Below are positions 34,601 to 43,268 of a DNA stretch of 64,000 nt, in pieces. This stretch comes from JAFECT01 sp036501825. Its GTDB lineage: Bacteria > Pseudomonadota > Alphaproteobacteria > Caulobacterales > Caulobacteraceae. The notes below the pieces were generated by a model. The model worked only from the letters and a program-made list of their open reading frames with translations. It made no database searches and was not told the DNA's origin. Position numbers and translations under genes: made by a program. The stretch lies in NCBI GenBank assembly GCA_036501825.1, contig DASXZP010000026.1:496001-560000 (forward strand), given 5' to 3'. The stretch's first letter is position 1. Each line of letters starts with the position of its first letter.

Positions 34601-35825
34601 GCAGAAGGCTTCGGCCGGGCGCATCGATTTTGATTTTGCGCGCGCCGATCTTTCGATGCCGCACACCGATTGGCGCAAGCCCGCGGGTCAGGCGGCGCTG
34701 TTGTCGGTGGACTTCGTCGCCAACGGCGATGGACCGGTGCGGCTGTCGCGCATCGTGGGCCAGGGTCCGGCGATCGACGTCGAAGGCGCCGGTCTGCTGG
34801 CGGCCAATGGTCAGATCGCCTCCCTCGACCTCAGCCGCGCGCGGTTGAACGGCCTGATCGACGCGGCCGTGCGTATGAGCCACGACGCCCAGGGTCAGAA
34901 CCTGGTGGTCAAGGGCAAATGGCTCGACGTGCGCCGTATGATCGCCGACCTCACCGACCCCTCAGGCTCCGGCGCCGGCGGCCCATCGGGCGAACCGATA
35001 CGGGTCGAGGCCGATGTCGAAGGCCTGCGCTTCTCCGACGGCCTGCCGTTGAAGAGCACCTCGATCCGCGGCGTGTGGGGCGCGCCCGCGCAGCGCCGGC
35101 TCGACGTGACCGCGACCTTGTCGGGCGGCGGCAGGCTGTGGGGCCGGCTCTATCCCGCCAACGGCGGCGAGGCAATCCTGGCGCAGACGGAGAATGTGGG
35201 CGAGGCGGCGCAGACGCTGTTCAACATCATGACCCTGCGCGGCGGCACGGCGACCTTGAACGGCAAGCTGGTGGAGGGCGGCGCGGACTTGAATCTCGAG
35301 ATGAAGAACGTGCGCATGGTGAAGGCGCCGACGGTGCGTCAGATCCTCACGCAAGCCTCGCTGAGTTCGGTCAACGATACGCTTAACAGCAATGAGGGCG
35401 TGCTGTTCACCAACGTCGTGGCGCCGGTGAAACTGCGCGATCACCGCCTGCTGGTGGGCGAGTCGCGCGCGACCGGTCCGTCACTGGGCGTTACCGCCAA
35501 GGGCGTGGTCGACCTGCAGAAGGGTACGCTCGACGTGGAAGGGGCCATGGCGCCGGCCTACGGCCTGAACGCCGCCGTCGGCCATGTGCCGCTGATCGGC
35601 CAGCTCCTGACCTCGCGCAAAGGCGAGGGCGTCGTCGGCATCAACTATCGCGCCAAGGGCCCGTTCGAAAAGCCGAACATCAGCGTCAACCCATTGTCTG
35701 TCCTGACGCCCGGCATCCTGCGCCGCCTGTTCGAAGGCTCCACGCCGTCGCAGGCGCCCGCGCCGCCGGCGGCAAAGGCCTCGCGCAAGGCGCCCGCTCG
35801 TGCGGAAGCCGGAGAAGGCGACTAG
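31692..35825 (+). CDS. YhdP-family AsmA-like protein (DUF3971 and AsmA C-terminal domains)
   Basis: 1377 residues. One N-terminal membrane anchor (about 16-35), a long repetitive beta-strand body with a DUF3971-type central region, and an AsmA-like C-terminal domain (VRMVKAPTVRQILTQASLSS ... LVGESRATGPSLGVTAKGVVDLQKGTLDVEG). The family forms hydrophobic grooves spanning the periplasm; E. coli YhdP, TamB and YdbH carry phospholipids to the outer membrane. Ala/Lys-rich tail. Its stop interlocks with the stop of the convergent gene in one CTAG (35822-35825). Confidence 0.92.
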   Translation: MLSLPPAFQRALHDRRIVLAAALVLLVAGVAGVSLRVAAGPLSAQWLRPAVERALASQVEGGKAHVDRIDIAWFSRETSLGLELEGVSLTDGRGRPVLKARHVDGGFAFDGLLSLTPALGRVTVDDFFAALSVSTKGKVALGYDAEGESTGPSHTLVQDLNDIVGHEKFARPSSFLRSVDLEHGRIAFRQVKGPVAWVANVNTFHFEKLAGKLMTRADADVTDTKTARKAVVLAHGSALVGLRGATAAGQIQGLVPALVFPTVGTTAGLSTLDAEVDGHGSISYDLEAGVRAADLTLTAGQGAWRSGGQVQAFRSAQAVAAYNPASGAIELTALKLDAQNTQLDLTGRFKLTPEDKRNDHPARVDFMLGGPKVFATLSDDEAPQQLSNVSVIGRYTPERRKLDLERVYAQLGTAPLGATVVFTADDRARVGVKLTARVGGTVTPQQVLAFWPRKVAGPVRDWLKGSVLSAQLINATFKIDADPGEFSRPKLNNEDMNIGFDFKDASLRFAPGLTPISAGVGHAIVQGNRFDLSLASGRVDNVALSEGTVEIPAFKPDGGLGIFKARAVGDAHEIVAFLDKPPLRLFSPSGFSPDRISGQADLHFEVDRPMLFEVPAKDYRVSYAATIHNGGLKDAALGWDLSGAELKVDGDQDKVSVGGVGLVGPYKGKIDFATRYQGPHLDHSMAVDVDGLLQATILGGKRGLATPLAGKFRIEGADGAGAVHSPVFDGRVAWKGGNGPDRLIVEGNGSGPALRKIGAPLAAGAPDRFPATLHLARAGDVWRGLFHADVLQAGVLWMPGAQRNRVVVQADVSPVQARRFGLGGLPLFNQPRQVVVDATFAGDQGTALVRAATLSAAVAWNDAAAGGPDRTLRTNLTGADLALLGIPPALAKPGQPLALSATWKDVADGIAGSADVDAIPVKFQTGPGKNGSTVFTVHADLDAASLRRMGAPDLFAINGVTGLNARWATVQKASAGRIDFDFARADLSMPHTDWRKPAGQAALLSVDFVANGDGPVRLSRIVGQGPAIDVEGAGLLAANGQIASLDLSRARLNGLIDAAVRMSHDAQGQNLVVKGKWLDVRRMIADLTDPSGSGAGGPSGEPIRVEADVEGLRFSDGLPLKSTSIRGVWGAPAQRRLDVTATLSGGGRLWGRLYPANGGEAILAQTENVGEAAQTLFNIMTLRGGTATLNGKLVEGGADLNLEMKNVRMVKAPTVRQILTQASLSSVNDTLNSNEGVLFTNVVAPVKLRDHRLLVGESRATGPSLGVTAKGVVDLQKGTLDVEGAMAPAYGLNAAVGHVPLIGQLLTSRKGEGVVGINYRAKGPFEKPNISVNPLSVLTPGILRRLFEGSTPSQAPAPPAAKASRKAPARAEAGEGD

Positions 35826-36745
35826 TTTCTCTTGTCTTGCTCGTCCAGCGTCGGCACGCGCAGTTCTGTGCGCAGTGCGTCAGAGATGGTTGCGCGATCG
35901 TATTGCTTTCGCGCCCCCTCGCCGAACTGCGTGCCATAGACCTGCGGCTGGCCGACCTTCAGGAGATAACGGTCGAGCGTCGCCGCCGCGATCCAGGTGG
36001 CGTGTTTGTCGCCCTTGCCGACCGCGACGATCGCGAGCGTGTGAGCGAGCAGATAGTCTTGCGGCGTCTTGCCGTGTTGAAAGATATTGGCTGCTTCCTC
36101 GTAGTCCTCGCCGCTCTGAAGCGCGCGGTCCGCTAGCAGTTTGCGCGTTGCCTCCCGGCGATCGGCGTCTTTCTGTGCGCCGCCGGCCGTCGACCCGCCG
36201 GTCGCCCACACCTGGCGATCCGCCTGATCGGCGTCATACAGGCGTTGGATTTCAGGGGCGGCGCTGTCGTCCGCAAGATATCTGACGCTCCTGTCCCAAT
36301 CCTGGGCGACCGCGGCGTTAGGCGCACCTCGTGTGAGATAGTAGGTCTTGTCGGCGCCGTTGCGAGCCAGGCTCGCTGTACCGTCAGCGCGTAGAATGAA
36401 TTCGTAATCCGCCTCACCAGAACCGTCTGTTGTCGTCATCGTCAGATGGAGGCGCCCGTTGTCGTAGCGGCTTTCTGCGATCATCACATCGGTGGTCGGC
36501 TCTTCGACGTTCCAATAGACGTTCCCCGATATCGACGCGCCATGCGGTCTTGCGAAGTCGCCTGCAACGGGAAGCGTCGCCGTGTTTCCCGGCTTAAGAG
36601 TGAGGACGTAGAGGTTGCGCGAACCTACTTTGAGAACCCAGGCCCCGTAGATTTGCGATGGGATCTCAGCGGCCAGCGCCGCCGAGGCTAACCAGGGCAG
36701 CATCAAACCCATCACCAAGCCGAGACCATAGCGAGCCGTGTGCAT
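35822..36745 (-). CDS. Secreted DUF6624-like protein
   Basis: 307 residues: signal peptide (LGLVMGLMLPWLASAALAAE), a lipocalin- or beta-sandwich-like N-terminal half (about 25-125) and a helical C-terminal half with DYLLAHTLAIVAVGKGDKHATWIAAATLDRYL, similar to DUF6624 sequences. Start at 36745 with AAGGAG upstream. GC content is lower than in the neighbours, suggesting later acquisition. Function unknown. Confidence 0.75.
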   Translation of the reverse strand: MHTARYGLGLVMGLMLPWLASAALAAEIPSQIYGAWVLKVGSRNLYVLTLKPGNTATLPVAGDFARPHGASISGNVYWNVEEPTTDVMIAESRYDNGRLHLTMTTTDGSGEADYEFILRADGTASLARNGADKTYYLTRGAPNAAVAQDWDRSVRYLADDSAAPEIQRLYDADQADRQVWATGGSTAGGAQKDADRREATRKLLADRALQSGEDYEEAANIFQHGKTPQDYLLAHTLAIVAVGKGDKHATWIAAATLDRYLLKVGQPQVYGTQFGEGARKQYDRATISDALRTELRVPTLDEQDKRN

Positions 36746-36804
36746 GACGATCTCCTTCGCTGGGATGATCATCCCCCGCAAAGGCTACGCATGCAACTAT
36801 GGCG

Positions 36805-38064
36805 CTAGATCGGCTTAATCAGGACGATCTTCTTTTTCCCGGCCGCGAGTTTCAGGACGCCGTCCGCGTTGAGGTCCTTGGCAGTGACCAAATGGCCGCC
36901 GTCGGTGATCGCCGCATCGTTCAAGCGCAGGCCGCCGCCTTGCGCCAGGCGCCGGGCTTCGCCGCCGGAGCCCGCGAGGCCCGCGTCGGCCGCCAGGCGT
37001 GCGATCTGGACTCCTTCGTCGAGCAGAGTGCGCGCGATCTCGAACGTCGGCAGGTCTGAGGTCAGCGTCCCGCGCTCGAACGCGGCTTCGGCGGCTTCGC
37101 GGGCGTGGCTGGCGGCTTCGCGGCCGTGCAGCATCTGGGTAGCCTGGTCGGCGAGGACCTTCTTCGCCTCGTTGATCTCGGCGCCGGGGAGTTTTTCCAG
37201 CCGCTCGATCTCGGCCATCGGCAAGGTCGTGAACAGGCGCAGGAACTTGCCCACGTCCGCGTCCTCGGTGTTGCGCCAGTACTGCCAATAGTCGTACGGG
37301 CTCAGCATGTCGGCGTTCAGCCACACGGCGCCGGCCGCGGTCTTGCCCATCTTGGCGCCCGACGAGGTTGTCAGCAGCGGCGTGGTCAGGCCGAACGCTT
37401 CGGCCTCGGCCTTGCGGCGGATGATGTCCGTGCCGTTGACGATGTTGCCCCACTGGTCGGAGCCGCCGATCTGCAGCACGCAGCCCTCGCGACGGTACAG
37501 CTCCAGAAAGTCCACCGCCTGCATCAGCATGTAGTTGAACTCGAGGAAGCTCAGGGGCTGCTCGCGTTCGAGGCGCGTGCGCACGCTGTCGAAGGTCAGC
37601 ATGCGATTGATCGTAAAGTGTGGGCCGAACTCGCGCAGGAACTCGATGTAGCCGTACTGCGACAGCCACGCGTCGTTGTCGATCATCACCGCGTCGGTGG
37701 GCCCGTCGCCGAAAGTCAGGAACGGCGCGAACGCCTGTTTGATGCCCTCCATGTTGGCGCGGATGGCGTCGTCGTCGAGCAGTTGCCGCGACGCGTCCTT
37801 GCCCGAAGGGTCGCCCACCTTGGTCGTCCCGCCGCCCATCAGCACGATCGGCTTGTGGCCGGTCTGCTGCAGCCAGTGCAGCATCATGATCTGCACCAGC
37901 GAGCCCGCGTGCAGGCTGGGCGCCGTCGCGTCGAAGCCGATGTAGGCCACCAGCCGCCCGGCCGCGGCCTTGGCGTCGAGCGCTCCGGCGTCGGTCACCT
38001 GGTGGATGAAGCCGCGCTCCTGCAGGACGCGCAGGAATTCGGAGCGGAACTTGAGGTCGGTCAT
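36805..38064 (-). CDS. tyrS: Tyrosyl-tRNA synthetase
   Basis: 419 residues. Class I synthetase: HIGH-like HAGSL, KMSKS-like KMGKTAAG, tyrosine-binding QAVDFLELY and GGSDQWGNI, and a C-terminal S4 RNA-binding domain (GLRLNDAAITDGGHLVTAKDL). The start at 38064 gives MTDLKFRSEFL, matching the family; an upstream ATG is in frame but extends into the promoter region shared with the divergent DOMON-like gene. Confidence 0.97.
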   Translation of the reverse strand: MTDLKFRSEFLRVLQERGFIHQVTDAGALDAKAAAGRLVAYIGFDATAPSLHAGSLVQIMMLHWLQQTGHKPIVLMGGGTTKVGDPSGKDASRQLLDDDAIRANMEGIKQAFAPFLTFGDGPTDAVMIDNDAWLSQYGYIEFLREFGPHFTINRMLTFDSVRTRLEREQPLSFLEFNYMLMQAVDFLELYRREGCVLQIGGSDQWGNIVNGTDIIRRKAEAEAFGLTTPLLTTSSGAKMGKTAAGAVWLNADMLSPYDYWQYWRNTEDADVGKFLRLFTTLPMAEIERLEKLPGAEINEAKKVLADQATQMLHGREAASHAREAAEAAFERGTLTSDLPTFEIARTLLDEGVQIARLAADAGLAGSGGEARRLAQGGGLRLNDAAITDGGHLVTAKDLNADGVLKLAAGKKKIVLIKPI

Positions 38065-38145
38065 CAGGGCGGTCTTGTGCGGCTTGAAGCGGAGCGGGGC
38101 CTTTAGCACGGCTGGACCCGGGCCCCAAAGCCGCTAAGAGGGGCC

Positions 38146-38682
38146 ATGCGCCTCGCCCTGAAACCCCATCCGGACGCCCCTGCCGGTCCCGTGACGGGGA
38201 TCGAGGTGGAGGTGAACCGCGACGGGTCGAAACTGGCGCTGCGCTACCGCGCACGCGGCCGGATCGCCGACGTCCTGTTGCCGCAAGCGGCGGCGCCGGC
38301 GCGGCGGGACGATCTCTGGAAGCACACCTGCTTCGAGGCCTTTCTGCGGGCGGGCGGGGGCGGTTACGTCGAACTGAACCTGTCGCCCTCGAGCGAGTGG
38401 GCGGCCTATCGTTTCACCGGCTACCGCGCCGGCCTGACCCCGGCCGCGGTTCCGGCGGTGACGGTCACGACCGAACGCGGCGACGGCCTGTTCGAACTGA
38501 ACGCGTCGGTCGATGTCGGCGGCGAGATCGTCTTCGACACGCCGGCTGCTTTCGGCCTGTCCGCCGTTATCGAAGACGTGAGCGGCGCCAAGACCTACTG
38601 GGCGTTGGCGCACGCGCCCGGCAAACCCGATTTCCACCACCCCGACGCCTTTGCGAGCGAGCTTCCCAGGGACCAGCCATGA
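38146..38682 (+). CDS. DOMON-like domain protein
   Basis: 178 residues, a beta-sandwich of the bacterial DOMON-like group: LALRYRARGRIADVLLP, DDLWKHTCFEAFL, YVELNLSPSSEWAAYRFTGY and SYW/ALAHAPGKPDFHHPDAF-type end. Such proteins are thought to bind sugars or haem; the ligand here is unknown. No signal peptide is seen. Its stop overlaps the start of namZ (ATGA), so the two are co-translated, hinting at a role with wall sugars. Confidence 0.87.
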   Translation: MRLALKPHPDAPAGPVTGIEVEVNRDGSKLALRYRARGRIADVLLPQAAAPARRDDLWKHTCFEAFLRAGGGGYVELNLSPSSEWAAYRFTGYRAGLTPAAVPAVTVTTERGDGLFELNASVDVGGEIVFDTPAAFGLSAVIEDVSGAKTYWALAHAPGKPDFHHPDAFASELPRDQP

Positions 38683-39881
38683 AATTCGGCATCGACCGTC
38701 TGCTCTCCGACCCCGCGCTCCGCAAACCGCTGGAGGGCAAGCGTGTGGCGCTGCTGGCGCACCCGGCGTCTGTGGCGCGCGACCTGCGACACTCGCTCGA
38801 TGTGCTGGCGGAATGCCAGTTGAAGATGACCGCGGCGTTCGGGCCGCAGCACGGCCTGCGCGGCGACAAGCAGGACAATATGATGGAGAGCCCCGACTTC
38901 ATCGATCCGGCGTCGGGCGTGCCGGTGTTCAGCCTCTACGGCGAAGTGCGCAAGCCCACCGACGCGGCGATGGCGACCTTCGACGTGCTGCTGGTCGATC
39001 TGCAGGACCTGGGCACGCGCATCTACACCTTCATCACCACGCTGATGTACGTGATGCAGGCGGCCGCCGAGCACAAGAAGGCGGTGTGGGTGCTCGACCG
39101 CCCCAATCCCGTCGGCCGCCCGGTGGAAGGCCTGATCCTGCGTCCCGGCTGGGAGAGTTTCGTCGGCGCCGGTCCCATGCCCATGCGTCACGGCATGACG
39201 CTGGGCGAACTCGGCCACTGGTTCATCAAGCTGCACAACCTCGACCTGGACTATCGCGTGATCGAGATGGAGGGCTGGCGACCTGACGCCGGTCCCGGCT
39301 ACGGCTGGCCCCTGGACGAACGCACCTGGGTCAACCCCAGCCCCAACGCGCCCAACCTGTGGATGGCGCGCGCCTACGCCGGCACGGTGATGCTGGAGGG
39401 CGCCACCCTGTCCGAAGGCCGCGGCACCACGCGTCCGCTGGAACTGTTCGGCGCGCCCGACATCGACGCGCGCAAGGTGATCGACGAGATGCGCGCCCTG
39501 GCCCCCAAGTGGCTCGATGGCTGCATCCTGCGCGACATCTGGTTCGAGCCCACCTTCCACAAGCACGTGCACCAGCTCTGCAACGGCGTGCAGATCCACA
39601 CCGAGGACGCGTCGCAATATGGTCACGACGCGTTCAAGCCCTGGCGCATCCTGGCGCTGGCGTTCAAGGCGCTGCGGCGCCTGTACCCCGACTACGACCT
39701 CTGGCGCGACTTCCCCTACGAATACGAGTTCGGCAAACTCCCCATCGACGTGATCAACGGCTCGCCCTTGCTGCGCGAGTGGGTGGATGACGCTGCCGCC
39801 ACACCCGCCGATCTCGACGCCCTGACCAAACCGGACGAAGCGGCGTGGGAAGAGGAACGCCGGCCGCACCTGATCTACTAA
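38679..39881 (+). CDS. namZ: DUF1343 protein, NamZ-type exo-beta-N-acetylmuramidase
   Basis: 400 residues of the DUF1343 (GH171) family: GPQHGLRGDKQDNM, VFSLYGEVRKPT, LLVDLQDLGTRIYTFITT, DRPNPVGR, the PMRHGMTLGELG segment and LSEGRGTTRPLELFGAP. Characterised members release MurNAc from peptidoglycan fragments for recycling. No clear signal peptide in the start used (ATG 38679), so cytoplasmic action on imported fragments is possible. Coupled to the upstream DOMON-like gene; an APC permease follows 51 bp downstream. Confidence 0.9.
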   Translation: MKFGIDRLLSDPALRKPLEGKRVALLAHPASVARDLRHSLDVLAECQLKMTAAFGPQHGLRGDKQDNMMESPDFIDPASGVPVFSLYGEVRKPTDAAMATFDVLLVDLQDLGTRIYTFITTLMYVMQAAAEHKKAVWVLDRPNPVGRPVEGLILRPGWESFVGAGPMPMRHGMTLGELGHWFIKLHNLDLDYRVIEMEGWRPDAGPGYGWPLDERTWVNPSPNAPNLWMARAYAGTVMLEGATLSEGRGTTRPLELFGAPDIDARKVIDEMRALAPKWLDGCILRDIWFEPTFHKHVHQLCNGVQIHTEDASQYGHDAFKPWRILALAFKALRRLYPDYDLWRDFPYEYEFGKLPIDVINGSPLLREWVDDAAATPADLDALTKPDEAAWEEERRPHLIY

Positions 39882-39932
39882 CCCCTTGTCTTCCGGCGGT
39901 TCCCCTGTGCACCTTGTGGCGCGGGGGATCGA

Positions 39933-41309
39933 ATGACCGACCAGCAACAGGCGCCGTTCAAGCGCTCCATGCACGCCTTCGGGGCGCTGATGATCACGCT
40001 CTCGGCGCTGTCGCCGACCATCGGCGTGTTCGTGGTGGGCTCCGACATCCTGCACGAGGCGGGGACGGCGGTGTTCCCCTGCTATGTGCTGGCGGTGATC
40101 GTGGGGATCGCCATCGTCAATGTCTACGGCGAGCTTGGCACGGCCTATCCCGACACCGGCGGCGAATACACGATCCTCGGGCGCGTGCTCAGCCCCGCGT
40201 GGGGTTTCGCGGTTCTGGGCATCAACATCCTGGGCTTCACGATCGCCAACGCTCTGACCGGGCTCGGCATGGCCAAGTACCTCGGCGTGCTGATCCCCGG
40301 CCTCGACCCGCGTCTGACCGCGATGACCCTGGTGGCGATCGTCACGGCCATGGCCATGCTGAACATCCGGGTCAACGCCTGGATCACCGGCGTCTTCCTG
40401 GCGTGTGAGCTGCTCGGTCTGGTGCTCATCGCCGGGCTCGGCTTCACCCACATCCATCGCAGTTTCGCCGACGCGGCGCTCAGCATGAGCATGCTCGACG
40501 CGCACGGGTCGCTGGTTCCGGCGAGCCCGGCCATCATCGGCGTCGCGGGCGTGGCGGCGCTCTACGCCTTCAACGGCTACGGCTCCGTGGTCTTTCTGGG
40601 CGAAGAAATCCACGAGGCGCCGAAACGCATCGCGCGCGTCGCCCTGTGGGCGTTGGCGTTGGGCGCGGTCACCGAACTCATCCCGATGCTCGCGGTCCTG
40701 ATCGGCGCGCCCGACCTGAAGGCGGTGATCGGCGCCAAGGATCCGATCGCGGCCTTCGCGCTGGCGACGGGCGGCCCGGTGATGGCCAAGGTGGTCAGCC
40801 TCGCGGTCGCCGTCGCCATCTTCAACTGCATGATCGTGGTGGCGCTGTTGAGCGGGCGCATGATCTACGCCACCGCCCGCGACGGCTGCTGGCCCGCGGC
40901 GGTGAACCGCGCCCTCACCAAGATTCACCCCCGCTTCAACTCGCCGTGGGCGGCCACCCTGCTTGTTGGCGTATGTTCGGGCCTGTGCTGCGTCGTGCCG
41001 CTGAAGCTGATCGAAGTGATCGTGGCCAGCGGCGTCGCCGCGCTCTACGGCGCGCTCTGCATCGGCGCGATCTGGGGCCGACGTAACGGAAAGACCGCAC
41101 ACGCCGCCTATCGCATGCCGCTCGGCCTGTTTTTCCCGGTCGCCGGGCTGATTGCGCTGGCCGGCGTGGTGATCGCGACGTGGTTCGACCCGCACAACGG
41201 CCGCATCGGCCTGCTGGCGACCATCATCGCTATCGCCTTCTACGTCGCCTACTACTGGCTGTTCCTACGCAAGAGCGGCTGGGCCCACCGCGGGCCTGGA
41301 ATGGAGTAG
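39933..41309 (+). CDS. APC-family amino acid permease
   Basis: 458 residues with about 12 transmembrane helices. The APC signature GVFVVGSDILHEAG in helix 1, GGEYTILGRVL after helix 2 and FNGYGSVVFLGEEIHEAPKRIARV in the middle resemble amino acid-polyamine-organocation transporters. Substrate cannot be told. Co-directional with namZ, so import of amino acids or amino sugars from recycling is conceivable but unproven. Confidence 0.92.
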   Translation: MTDQQQAPFKRSMHAFGALMITLSALSPTIGVFVVGSDILHEAGTAVFPCYVLAVIVGIAIVNVYGELGTAYPDTGGEYTILGRVLSPAWGFAVLGINILGFTIANALTGLGMAKYLGVLIPGLDPRLTAMTLVAIVTAMAMLNIRVNAWITGVFLACELLGLVLIAGLGFTHIHRSFADAALSMSMLDAHGSLVPASPAIIGVAGVAALYAFNGYGSVVFLGEEIHEAPKRIARVALWALALGAVTELIPMLAVLIGAPDLKAVIGAKDPIAAFALATGGPVMAKVVSLAVAVAIFNCMIVVALLSGRMIYATARDGCWPAAVNRALTKIHPRFNSPWAATLLVGVCSGLCCVVPLKLIEVIVASGVAALYGALCIGAIWGRRNGKTAHAAYRMPLGLFFPVAGLIALAGVVIATWFDPHNGRIGLLATIIAIAFYVAYYWLFLRKSGWAHRGPGME

Positions 41310-41319
41310 CCAAACTCGC

Positions 41320-41760
41320 TCAGTGCGAGTTCATTTTACTTTTTTTGAACGTGTCGCCGTCTCGGGTGTATTCAAATCCAATCGGACCATCGAGGTAACC
41401 GATAATGACCGGGTCGTAGTTGGCAATCGTATTGATGTCATAGACGGCGAAGTGGCACTGGTCGTTGAGGTACTTTTCGTCTTCATCGCCAGAAAAGAAG
41501 GCCCAGCCGCTGTCGGCTTCATTTTGCGGCGCCTCGCGGTACATGTACCCAATCGGAGCGCCGTCGACGGTTATTCGATCGGTGGCGACGCAACCTCCGC
41601 GGCCAGAAGCCACGTCCTTGAAGTCGTCGGCGTTCAGACGAAACGTTTTTGCGGCGCATTTCTCACGGGCTAACGCGGGGCTTTGAACCAACGCTCCACA
41701 AACTGCGGCGAAGCCAGCGGCAATAAGTGCAAGGACGCCTTCGCGTTTTGTGAGATTCAT
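41320..41760 (-). CDS. Exported DUF2185 (Imm33-like) protein
   Basis: 146 residues: signal peptide (VLALIAAGFAAVCGALVQSPALA) followed by a DUF2185 domain (GYMYREAPQNEADSGWAFFSGDEDEKYL, HFAVYDINTIANYDPVIIGYLDGPIG). DUF2185 is listed among toxin-immunity families (Imm33), but members without toxin partners are common. Visibly AT-richer than its neighbours. Probably last gene of a run with the OmdA-like and hydrolase genes (five bases after the former). No toxin gene is adjacent. Confidence 0.82.
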   Translation of the reverse strand: MNLTKREGVLALIAAGFAAVCGALVQSPALAREKCAAKTFRLNADDFKDVASGRGGCVATDRITVDGAPIGYMYREAPQNEADSGWAFFSGDEDEKYLNDQCHFAVYDINTIANYDPVIIGYLDGPIGFEYTRDGDTFKKSKMNSH

Positions 41761-41765
41761 AACCG

Positions 41766-41951
41766 TCACCCCGTCAGTTTCGCGACCGCCTGGCTCGCGC
41801 GGCGCACCTTGGCGTCCGCGCCCTTCGCGTCCGTAATCCACTTTACGTATTCCGCCTTGTGCGACGGCGGTAGCTTGTCCCAGGCGGCCTGTGCCGCCGG
41901 GCGCTGGGCCAGGGCTTTTTTCAGTTCGCCGGGGATGCCGGCTTCGCTCAC
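41766..41951 (-). CDS. Small YdeI/OmpD-associated (OmdA) family protein
   Basis: 61 residues: GIPGELKKALAQRPAAQAAWDKLPPSHKAEYVKWITDAK matches the short OmdA-type domain (bacteriocin-protection family, PF13376-like). GTG start at 41951 overlaps the stop of the upstream hydrolase (GTGA), which fixes the start. A longer frame through 42296 is antisense noise. Biochemical function unknown. Confidence 0.8.
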   Translation of the reverse strand: MSEAGIPGELKKALAQRPAAQAAWDKLPPSHKAEYVKWITDAKGADAKVRRASQAVAKLTG

Positions 41952-42598
41952 GCCGGCTCGGCCGCGAGGCGCTTGTCGAGGTAGTCGCCCACGCGCTTTT
42001 CGACTTCCGGAAGCTGGTCGGTCCAGAAGTGGTTGGCGTTCGGGGCCACTTCGTAGTCGATGGTGATGCCCTTTTGCGTGCGCAGCTTGGCGACGACGCG
42101 CTCGACTTCGTTGGCCGGCACGATGGTGTCCGCTGCCGAGTGCAGGATCAGGCCCGATGCCGGGCAGGGCGCCAGGAACGAGAAGTCGTACATGTTGGTC
42201 GGCGGCGACACGGAGATGAATCCGTCCGTCTCGGGCCGGCGCATCAGCAGCTGCATTCCGATGTAGGCGCCGAACTGATAGCCCGCGACCCAGCACTGTG
42301 ACGCTTGCGGGTTGGTGGATTGCAGCCAGTCCAGCGCGGTGGCCGCGTCGGCCAGCTCGCCCATGCCGGAATCGAACTCGCCCTGGCTGCGGCCCACGCC
42401 GCGGAAGTTGAAGCGCAGGGTCGCGAAACCCCGCTTCATGAACAGGTGGTACAGCTGCACCGTCACCGGGTTGTTCATGTGCCCGCCCGCCTTGGGGTGG
42501 GGGTGCAGGATCAGCGCGATGGGCGCCGAGTCCTTCTTGCCGGGCGAATAGCGCCCTTCGATGCGGCCGGCGGCCCCGGTCAGGATCACCTCAGGCAT
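41948..42598 (-). CDS. Alpha/beta hydrolase of the COG2945 type with Gln at the nucleophile position
   Basis: 216 residues with alpha/beta-hydrolase layout: LHPHPKAGGHMNNPVT, RFNFRGVGRSQGEFD, nucleophile elbow VAGYQFGAYIG, HSAADTIVP and a C-terminal His in NANHFW. The elbow should read GYSFG; here codon 108 is CAG (Gln), so classical ester hydrolysis is doubtful. Asp and His positions are kept. It is divergent from the Rrf2/suf operon. Role unknown; it may be a binding protein or use another mechanism. Confidence 0.85.
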   Translation of the reverse strand: MPEVILTGAAGRIEGRYSPGKKDSAPIALILHPHPKAGGHMNNPVTVQLYHLFMKRGFATLRFNFRGVGRSQGEFDSGMGELADAATALDWLQSTNPQASQCWVAGYQFGAYIGMQLLMRRPETDGFISVSPPTNMYDFSFLAPCPASGLILHSAADTIVPANEVERVVAKLRTQKGITIDYEVAPNANHFWTDQLPEVEKRVGDYLDKRLAAEPA

Positions 42599-42774
42599 GC
42601 GAATTCAGGCCTTGGAATACTTGACTGCCCAACTTGGTTTTCCTATGTCCGGCCCAGCTTTCGCGGGCGCTGAAACCCCCTGGGAATCCCAAGTGGCTCT
42701 TGGCGTCGGCCCCGCAAGGGGGGCGATGTAGCACAGGCCGCGCCTTTGTCGCGCGGTTTCTGGAGGAATGGGCG

Positions 42775-43236
42775 ATGCGCCTCAGCACCAAGGGCCGGTA
42801 CGCGGTCATGGCGATGGCCGACCTGGCGAAGAACGGCGCCGGAAAAGCCGTGTCCCTGGCCGAGATCGCCAAAAGGCAGGAGATTTCCCTGTCTTACCTG
42901 GAGCAGCTGTTCGCCCGTCTGCGCCGCGCGGGCCTGGTCCGCAGCGTCCGGGGTCCCGGCGGCGGCTATCGGCTGGCCCGTGGGGCCGGGGAAACCTGGA
43001 TCGCCGAGATCGTCCTGGCCGTGGACGAGCCCATCCGCGCCACCCGCTGCGCCGGCAAGGGGTCGCCGAAGGGCTGCATGATCGGCGGCGAGCGCTGCCT
43101 GACCCACGACCTGTGGGCGCGGCTGGGCGAAGAGATCCACCACTACCTGGCCACGGTCTCGCTCGAGGACGTCATCGAAAAGCGCGCGAGCGCGGTGCCC
43201 TCCGAAGAGAGCAAGGAGGCGGTCGCCGCGGCCTGA
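42775..43236 (+). CDS. Rrf2-family Fe-S regulator (IscR/SufR-like)
   Basis: 153 residues. Winged helix (MRLSTKGRYAVMAMADLA; SLSYLEQLFARLRRAGLVRSVRGPGGGY) and a cluster-binding loop with Cys at about 92, 101 and 108 plus His about 111 (CLTHDLW). Spacing is slightly longer than E. coli IscR (92, 98, 104, His107). It senses Fe-S status and normally represses the operon it heads, here sufBCDS. The ATG at 42775 has GGAGG upstream. A 32-bp gap leads to the first desulfurase. Confidence 0.93.
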   Translation: MRLSTKGRYAVMAMADLAKNGAGKAVSLAEIAKRQEISLSYLEQLFARLRRAGLVRSVRGPGGGYRLARGAGETWIAEIVLAVDEPIRATRCAGKGSPKGCMIGGERCLTHDLWARLGEEIHHYLATVSLEDVIEKRASAVPSEESKEAVAAA

Positions 43237-43268
43237 CCGCGCGTCCCCCAAAATCGCATGAATCTCCC

